In this document: piece after piece, positions 58,233-64,000 of the stretch
Layout of the letters: the number at the start of each line of letters is the position of its first letter
Numbering within the stretch: the first letter of the stretch is position 1
Source: Celoporthe dispersa
Taxonomy: Eukaryota > Ascomycota > Sordariomycetes > Diaporthales > Cryphonectriaceae
DNA length: 64,000 nt
Reading direction: 5' to 3'
Assembly: GCA_016584495.1 (NCBI GenBank)
Contig: WAID01000007.1
Location: 4,202,001 to 4,266,000 of the forward strand
The notes under the pieces: model-generated
What the model was told of the DNA's origin: nothing
What the model saw: the letters and a program-made list of their open reading frames with translations, nothing else
The model's database searches: none
Made by a program: the position numbers and the translations under genes

Positions 58233-59587
58233 ATGCTGTCCATGATCACATTATGCTTGCTTATCGCTGCGGCAGTATTCGCCGCCTCAAGACAGTTTCG
58301 TGGCAAGCGAGGCCTTCCTGTTAGTATTGTCGAGAGAAGCTAGCTTCATGGCATCTTGCTGAGCTTTACAGGAAAATGGGACGACGAGAATCAGTAAGAA
58401 AGGTGACGAGCCGCTGGCTTGCCCTATGAGTTCTGTCGAGCCCATGAAGTCGTTCAACTGGGCCGAGAAGGAGCCCTTGGCTCTTCGACCGTTCAAACCC
58501 AAATACTTTATCACTATGGGTAATATATGCCGGATCGCTTCAAGCAGTGCTAAGAACAAAGCTAATCATTACATTGCACAGCTATACAGACCTCTACGCC
58601 GTCGGACTTGATTGTCATGGATCGCAATTACAAAGACAGAGTAACAGAAAGGCGACGGCTGATAAGCACGCACCCTTCTATTGTCGTGGGAGCCATCCAC
58701 CAAGGGAAGGCTGCTGTGCACGAGCTATACTCATACCTCATGTCGGAGTATCTTCCACACCGATATCCGACCATGTTCACCGTCGATAAAGGCCGGGCCG
58801 TCTTCAACAACAAGATCACTGCCGCCTCATATCAGCTGTCGCCACCAGATGATCCGGTTGAGGCCCTTAAAATTCTCGGAGAGACTGTCGAGGATGATAT
58901 GTTCCTCCTTTCCGAGACGGAGCAGGGCCATCGCTGCGTGGCGTACGTGTGCTGTCACTGCTCTGGCTTTGACCCGTCTCAGAAGTTGGACAAGCTGCTT
59001 GTCGAGATCCACGAGCCGGTGCCCAGCTATCACAAGATCGGCCCAAGCATGGAGAGGTATTTCAGCCGTCTCGAAGTTGGCAAGAACGTGAAGCGGATTA
59101 ACGTAAGTGCGGCCGAAAGCCTGTGATGGACTGTTCTGTCAGTCAGTCTGATAGGTATGAATGCTGATCTCATAAAACATAACAGTGGTCAGTCGTCGAT
59201 ACGCCGATTTTGTTCAACTGTTCAACCAACCACGTCCACGAAGAAGACCTTGGATCTATTATTCATGATGAGGATATCGATATCGACAAGGTCAGTTCCT
59301 GGCAGCTAATTATGTAGAGCGCAGCGAAATTGATTGTCCAGGAAGCTGACAGTCACAGGCACACCTGAGAGTCGAGTTGCAGACGCTCAGTCGCCTCCCG
59401 GGGACGAGAGCGGTACTATTCTCCTTCAAGACCCACCTGTACACGCTGAAGGAGATCAAGGCCGAAGGATTGGGTCTCAGCTAGCTGATGCCATTGATGG
59501 CCTCAGAGAGGGAAATGCCCTGGGATGTGGACATACAAAGGAGCCGTGAGATGGGGCAAGAAAGCCAAAGAATACCTAAGATCCTAG
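58233..59587 (+). CDS. DUF3445 haem-dependent oxidative N-demethylase-like protein; two apparent frameshifts
   Basis: PF11927 (DUF3445) family; the bacterial member HODM is a haem enzyme that demethylates secondary amines, and fungal members are uncharacterised. Exons 58233-58319, 58372-58519, 58582-59102, 59186-59290, 59359-59587. A hydrophobic N-terminal helix (MITLCLLIAAAVFAA) anchors or exports the protein. Family features: FKPKYFITMAIQ, MDRNYKDRVTERRRLI, HELYSYLMSEYLPHRYPTMF, VDTPILFNCSTN, and LRVELQTLSRLPGTRAVLF. In the last exon the family ending (EGLGSQLADAIDGLREGN, then GMWTYKGAVRWGKKA to a stop at 59585-59587) needs one more G at GGG 59472-59474 and one more C at CCC 59518-59520. 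With both, the protein is about 363 aa; as given it stops in the C-terminal helix region. Confidence 0.85.
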
Positions 59588-60305
59588 ATCGGCTGTCCTT
59601 GAGTTCACAGTTGCTCTTTTGCATGAGGTAATCAGAGATGAAAGAAGGAAAATACCGCAATCATTAAGCACTGGTCCTTGCGAGCAATCACAGGTGTGGT
59701 GGCGTTCTTCTGCTGCCTGAAGTCTTCACCTGAAGTGATATTTTCCCCCTAGTCGATGATATTAAGCGTGATGCCGACTGACAACAGTGTACTTATCACC
59801 AGTTCTTTCACCAGATAGGGTCATTATGATAGTGATATCGGATCCAGGTATATTTACAAAGCCGACGAGTCGATAGTATTAAAGAAAGTAGACCCATATC
59901 CGGACCCGCCTCGTATGTAAATACTTCTTCCAAAAGATTTTGAGCTGGAATCACCTGATGCCGGCCGAATTCTTAGTTGGGAGAGGTCTCCAATCAGGAG
60001 TCTCGCGACCCAAGGACGGATTTTCACTTTGGCAGCGCTCAAGGGTAATTAATAAGTACTTACTATGCTGTAAAAGACTTGAGTACTTACTAAGTACTTC
60101 CTTAAGTACTAAGTAAGTACCTAGTCCTCGGAATCCACCCGGCGACCTCGGCTTCGGTCCCGGAATATGGACCAGGATGTGTGGCCTGTGCATCCCGGCG
60201 CTCCACCTCCGTGGACGCCAAAGTACAAAAATTGTTCCCGTCATTTTGAGATTTTGCCATGTCGACGACCTTCATGACCCTGGCAAGTTAAGGCCGTTCT
60301 TCACC
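59588..60305. other. Intergenic with palindromic AGTACTTA cluster
   Basis: About 0.7 kb, upstream of the homocysteine methyltransferase gene. Holds the palindromic repeat cluster described separately; nothing else recognised. Confidence 0.6.
60048..60123. repeat. Cluster of palindromic AAGTACTT / AGTAAGTAC motifs
   Basis: Within 76 bp AAGTACTT occurs three times or nearly so (around 60053, 60094 and 60110), plus AGTACTTAC and AGTAAGTAC variants. Each core (AAGTACTT) is its own reverse complement, so the segment can fold or bind a dimeric factor. It lies about 180-260 bp before the methyltransferase start. Confidence 0.8.
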
Positions 60306-61426
60306 ATGGCAAAAGACACACCCATCATCTTTATGGACGGAGGACTCGGCACCTCGCTCGAAGACAAATACGGCCTTAAGTTCTCGCACACGACCACGCC
60401 GCTGTGGTCTTCTCACCCTCTCGTCAGCGACCCTCACACGCTGCTGGCCTGCCAGCGAGACTTTGGTGAGGTCCCAGTCGACGTGATCGAGACCGCGACA
60501 TACCAGGTCTCCATCCCTGGATTCGCAGCCACCAAGACCGAGCAGTGGCCAGACGGCGTCGACCTCGCAAACATTCCTAGATTCTTGAAGGGAGCAGTCG
60601 ACATTGCGGAGCAGGCAAGAGGAAAGCCGGATGCGAAGGTGGCATTGAGTCTCGGCCCGTATGGCTCGACGATGATCCCAGGACAGGAGTACAGCGGGGC
60701 CTACGACGACGCGCACGATGACGAGCAGAAGCTCTTCAGCTGGTGGACCGAGCGCCTATCCCTGTTCTCGGGCGACGAGATCGTAGGGAGGATCTCGTAC
60801 GTGGCGTGCGAGACGCTGCCCAGGCTGGACGAGATCGGTGCGGTCCGGAGAGCAATGACCAGTTTCACGTCGAAACCTTGCTGGATCGCGTGCGTGTTCC
60901 CGGGCGAAGGCGACCGGTTGCCTGATGGGAGCAGCATCGAGCAGGTGGCTGAGGCGATGCTTGTCCCTGCCGAGTCTAGAGTTCAGCCATGGGGCATTGG
61001 CGTTAACTGCACCAAGATGCACAAGCTTGAGGGCCTGATCACCAAGTTCGAGGACGCCGTCTCAGCGCTTGTTGAGGCTGGCAGGGTGGCAGAGTGGCCG
61101 GCCCTGGTTCTCTATCCAGACGGTACAAATGGCGAGGTTTATAACACCACTACGCAGGAGTGGGAGGTTCCTGCTGGCCAAGAGCAAAAGCGGGTACGTT
61201 GACCCCCCTTACCTGTTATGCACCACTCCCGGTAACTATGACCTGTCGTTGAGTTCGAGCACTGACCCTGTATGCATGCTCTAGATCCCATGGGAGCAGC
61301 ACCTCGGACAGATTGTGCTCGACACGGCCAGGGAGGCAGAGATGGGGCGCAATCCTGGTAGGTGGTTGCTGCAAGGCCAGCCATAGTGACATTAGGAGGC
61401 TTGTCGACTATATCCGCAGCGCTTGA
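60306..61426 (+). CDS. Homocysteine S-methyltransferase; one apparent frameshift near the end
   Basis: Zinc enzyme that methylates homocysteine from S-methylmethionine or AdoMet, giving methionine (Mht1/Sam4 type). Exons 60306-61193 and 61285-61426, about 342 aa after correction. Conserved parts are FMDGGLGTSLE at the N-terminus, VDVIETATYQVS, ALSLGPYGSTMIPGQEYSG, and GIGVNCTKMHKLEGL with the first Zn-ligand Cys. The final Zn ligands GGCCKAS are read only if one G is removed from GGGG at 61344-61347, which gives AREAEMGAILVGGCCKAS and a stop at 61424-61426. As given, the frame bypasses the Cys-Cys pair and ends at 61384, which should abolish activity. Intron has GTACGT / CTCTAG borders. Confidence 0.9.
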
Positions 61427-62464
61427 TAACCAAATACATATACTATGTACAGTGTCATGCTGTCAAGTCGACTGCTTCTCTGCGTCAGGGAACGGACAAG
61501 CTCCCTTCTGGATGGTGACTGGCTGGAGCCAGATTCGGCCCGTCCTTGCGTGTTCCCCATGTCCCCTTCCCAGATTCCCAATTCGCCGATACCAGATGCA
61601 TGTCCTGGCCAAGAGCTGCCCACGCTCGAGACCCCCGCGATGGGCGAGTCAGGGACTTTGACCGCCAGCAGGCTCGACAGTTTGGTTGTACCGAGACAAC
61701 CGGTGGGTCCAGCTGCGAGCAAGCTGCAGGGAAATCACGTCAGGGTGGCAGGATCGCGAGGACCGCCGGCAGGGTAGCTAACCACCACGAAACATGCTGC
61801 TCTCCATCGGCCGCCCCGCGTAAAGTGAGCTTTCGATGTTTGTTCGGAACGTCAGGTGAGCCAGAGGGACAGCAGTCGCCAGCACCAAAACAACGACGGC
61901 TCGATCGGACGGACTAATAAGATATTAAGGACTAACTATGACTCTGGGGTTGCTTTCATTATCCAGGACCAGTGAGACGCACCAACACTCACTGGGCGGC
62001 TGTCCGACCCCTCCCCTTCCTTCGTATTTCCCCCGCAATGGGTCATAATCCTGGGAGAATTTGTGGGCGCCCCAACGGTAGAATTCAATAAATCTGGGGG
62101 GTTGACTGTGGGGGAATTGGACGATCTGGGTCTTGAACCGGTCTAGTCCTCCAGCCCTCCCACGAGTCGCCGTCGCCTCTGTCGTGGAGCTTCCATGCGA
62201 TATGTGGTCTGCTGACGACGCTTCGTGCGAACCCTCTTCCTCTCCAACATCTGCTTTATTGTTCCTTCGTCCTCCATCGAAGGCGAAAAGAAAAGACCGC
62301 AGTCCTTCTTGTCCTACCGTGCCCGAGAGTGCTGAGAGGCCAAAGGTCCGACCCGTTGCTGCGTTAAACCCGAGCCCGACGCCTGCTCCAAATCCGGACG
62401 GCTCTGTTGACGAAGACCTGTATTTGGTTTGTCCTGGAGATTTTTCCGCTTGACTGCCGCCAAA
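61427..62464. other. Intergenic, no gene recognised
   Basis: About 1.0 kb. Open frames at 61445-61777 and 62133-62453 are Pro/Ser-rich and lack family motifs; the latter ends 12 bp before the next start and may be leader sequence. Confidence 0.5.
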
Positions 62465-64000
62465 ATGGGAACACTCTACACATTCTGCATCGCGATATTC
62501 GCGGCGATCGGGACCTTCCTATTTGTGAGAACCGGCTCGATCAAGCTACTGGTCAAAGAAAAAACCGTCCGCGCGCATGTGCTGACACAGACAGGGTTTT
62601 GACACCGGCATAGCGACAACCAGTGAGGCACACATCATCGCACCAGTTGGGCAGACCCGATGAGTTAACCCGTCTGATAGCGATCGCCCATGAGAGCTGG
62701 ATAGAATACATGAATAAGCCTTCCGAGGCGTTGACCGGCGCTGTGCGTGGAAGGAAACAAATACCCAGAGGGCGGACGTTCTTGTGGCTAACTCGAAAGA
62801 ACCGCAGGTGGTCTCCGTCTACATTGCCGGTGAGGCGGTTGGTGCCTTGACACAGGTTGCTGTTGCCGACAAATTGGGACGACTGCGCTTCATGCAAGTC
62901 ATGTGCGTCGTGGTCACCATAGGTACCGTCATCCAGACCGCCTCTGTCAATATTGGCATGTTCCTGGCGGGGCGGGCTCTTGCCGGTACCGCTGTCGGGT
63001 AAGTCGGGCGTGCTTTCATTTGCTCCAGCATGCTCGGGTACGGCTGACGATCAGGCTAGAGGGCTTGTTGCCACCGTTCCAATCTACCTCAGCGAGATCT
63101 CTGCACCCGCCCACCGGGGTCTTATCGGAGGAATTTCCGGGTGTGGCATATCCTTCGGAACCATGTCTTCCAACTGGGTAGGAATGGCCTGCGGCTATGC
63201 ACCCTACGGACAGATTCAGTGGCGTCTCCCTTTGGGTATCCAGATCCCGTGGGGCGTCATTCTGTTCATCGGGCTGGCCACCTTCATGCCCAACTCGCCT
63301 CGCCAGCTCATCCGCAGCGGAAAGGTCGACGAAGCCCGCAAGGAGTTCATCAAGATTCGTCGGGACCTGCAATCCCACGAGGCCCAGGATGAGTTTCTAC
63401 TTATGAAGACGCAGATCGAGTTTGAGATGGAGCGTGAGATCAAGTCGTACCGAGAGATCTGGATGCTGTTTAGACGGCGTGCGCTTGTGTCAGTAGGCCA
63501 TCATATCATGTGGACTCTTTATCCTAGGCGTACTAACTATGGGTTAGATCCATCGCTGTTCAGACTATGACATCTTTGACGGGTGTCAATGTTATTCAGG
63601 TGCGTGCTACAAAACTCTCTTGAACGCGATGGCGTATCCCTCCTCTCGAGGCTCATGCTCACAACTCTGTATATAGTATTACCAAAGTACGAAGAGCCCG
63701 ACGCAAGGATCCAAGGCTCGGTTCATGCTAACCAACTTGCAGCTATCCTGTACAAGGCCCTCGGCATAGGCTCCACTACGATTCTCGCGCTGTCTGGTGT
63801 ATATGGTACCATCGCCTTCGGCTCGAACGTACTCACAACCTTGTTCCTGACGGATCAATGGGGTCGCCGGAAGTGAGTATTGCAATGTCACCCACACAAG
63901 TTGATTGTTTATTAACACGCATCAGGATGATCCTGGCAGGACTGAGTTGCATTATCGTGGTCGAGATCTATGCTGCTATTATGCAGCGCGAGTTCCAATA
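62465..64000 (+). CDS. MFS sugar transporter, 3' end missing
   Basis: Sugar:proton symporter of the hexose/quinate-like MFS group. Nine exons in phase: 62465-62524, 62595-62622 (28 nt), 62681-62742, 62808-62998, 63060-63488, 63548-63599, a 10-nt micro-exon 63677-63686, 63743-63872, and 63926 to beyond the right edge. The first helix ends FGFDTGIAT across two introns. Next are VADKLGRLRFMQ (loop 2-3), GRALAGTAVGG, IYLSEISAPAHRG, MPNSPRQLIRSGK (PESPR-type motif with N for E), QTMTSLTGVNVIQ joined through the micro-exon to YYQTILYKALG, and TDQWGRRK. No frame break in the part present. The substrate cannot be told. Confidence 0.92.

Noticed and set aside
1..64000. CRISPR arrays, rRNA, bacterial operon features
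   Set aside because: The sequence is fungal nuclear DNA with spliced genes; no regularly spaced repeats or rRNA sequence were seen.

Overview
The window looks like nuclear DNA of a filamentous ascomycete (Pezizomycotina, probably a Sordariomycete). Genes are monocistronic on both strands. Introns are short (about 50-140 bp) with GTRNGY donors and one GC donor. Coding regions are GC-rich, and intergenic DNA carries long pyrimidine tracts. A diverged tandem repeat shows the C-to-T / G-to-A pattern of repeat-induced point mutation (RIP). Protein families are typically fungal: Zn2Cys6 regulator, MFS sugar and drug transporters, microsomal P450, vanillyl-alcohol oxidase, PHO80 cyclin, Erv-type sulfhydryl oxidase.

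Layout. 1-2.1 kb: 5' part of a pyruvate-decarboxylase-type gene (-), running off the left edge. 2.1-8.5 kb: gene-poor accessory stretch with a tandem repeat split by a 512-bp fold-back element, and a caspase-like gene (-) whose N-terminus is a hexanucleotide minisatellite of D/E/K codons. 8.5-20.2 kb: C2-domain protein, P450, vanillyl-alcohol oxidase (-), Erv-type sulfhydryl oxidase, proteasome beta-1 (PRE3). 21.5-23.2 kb: PHO80/PREG-type cyclin (-). 23.2-27.9 kb: large intergenic stretch with one doubtful membrane ORF. 27.9-46 kb: atypical SDR, large membrane protein, secreted haem peroxidase (-), gamma-glutamylcyclotransferase-like protein (-), methylthioribose-1-phosphate isomerase, secreted M20 peptidase (-), DJ-1/PfpI protein, small multi-pass membrane protein. 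46.7-55.9 kb: DHA-type MFS exporter, AflR-like Zn2Cys6 regulator (-), FAD monooxygenase (-), sugar transporter; this group looks like a small regulated metabolic cluster. 56-64 kb: single-pass membrane protein, DUF3445 haem-dependent N-demethylase-like protein, homocysteine S-methyltransferase, and a second sugar transporter running off the right edge.

Functional themes. Methionine/sulfur metabolism is represented by the MTR-1-P isomerase and homocysteine methyltransferase, plus the gamma-glutamylcyclotransferase-like gene. Oxidative or aromatic chemistry is represented by the vanillyl-alcohol oxidase, class-II-like peroxidase, salicylate-hydroxylase-type monooxygenase and P450. Apart from the regulator/exporter/monooxygenase/transporter group, the genes look like ordinary neighbours and not one pathway.

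The strongest unexpected pattern is that ten otherwise well-conserved genes each need one single-base correction (two in one gene), nearly all in a short homopolymer, to restore the family reading frame. The errors go both ways and spare the other genes, which suggests sequencing or assembly indels more than mass gene death, but this cannot be settled from sequence alone. I did not find a clearly new multi-gene system. The best candidates for new biology are the repeat-extended caspase-like gene with its RIP-marked repeat and fold-back element, and the 46.7-55.9 kb gene group.
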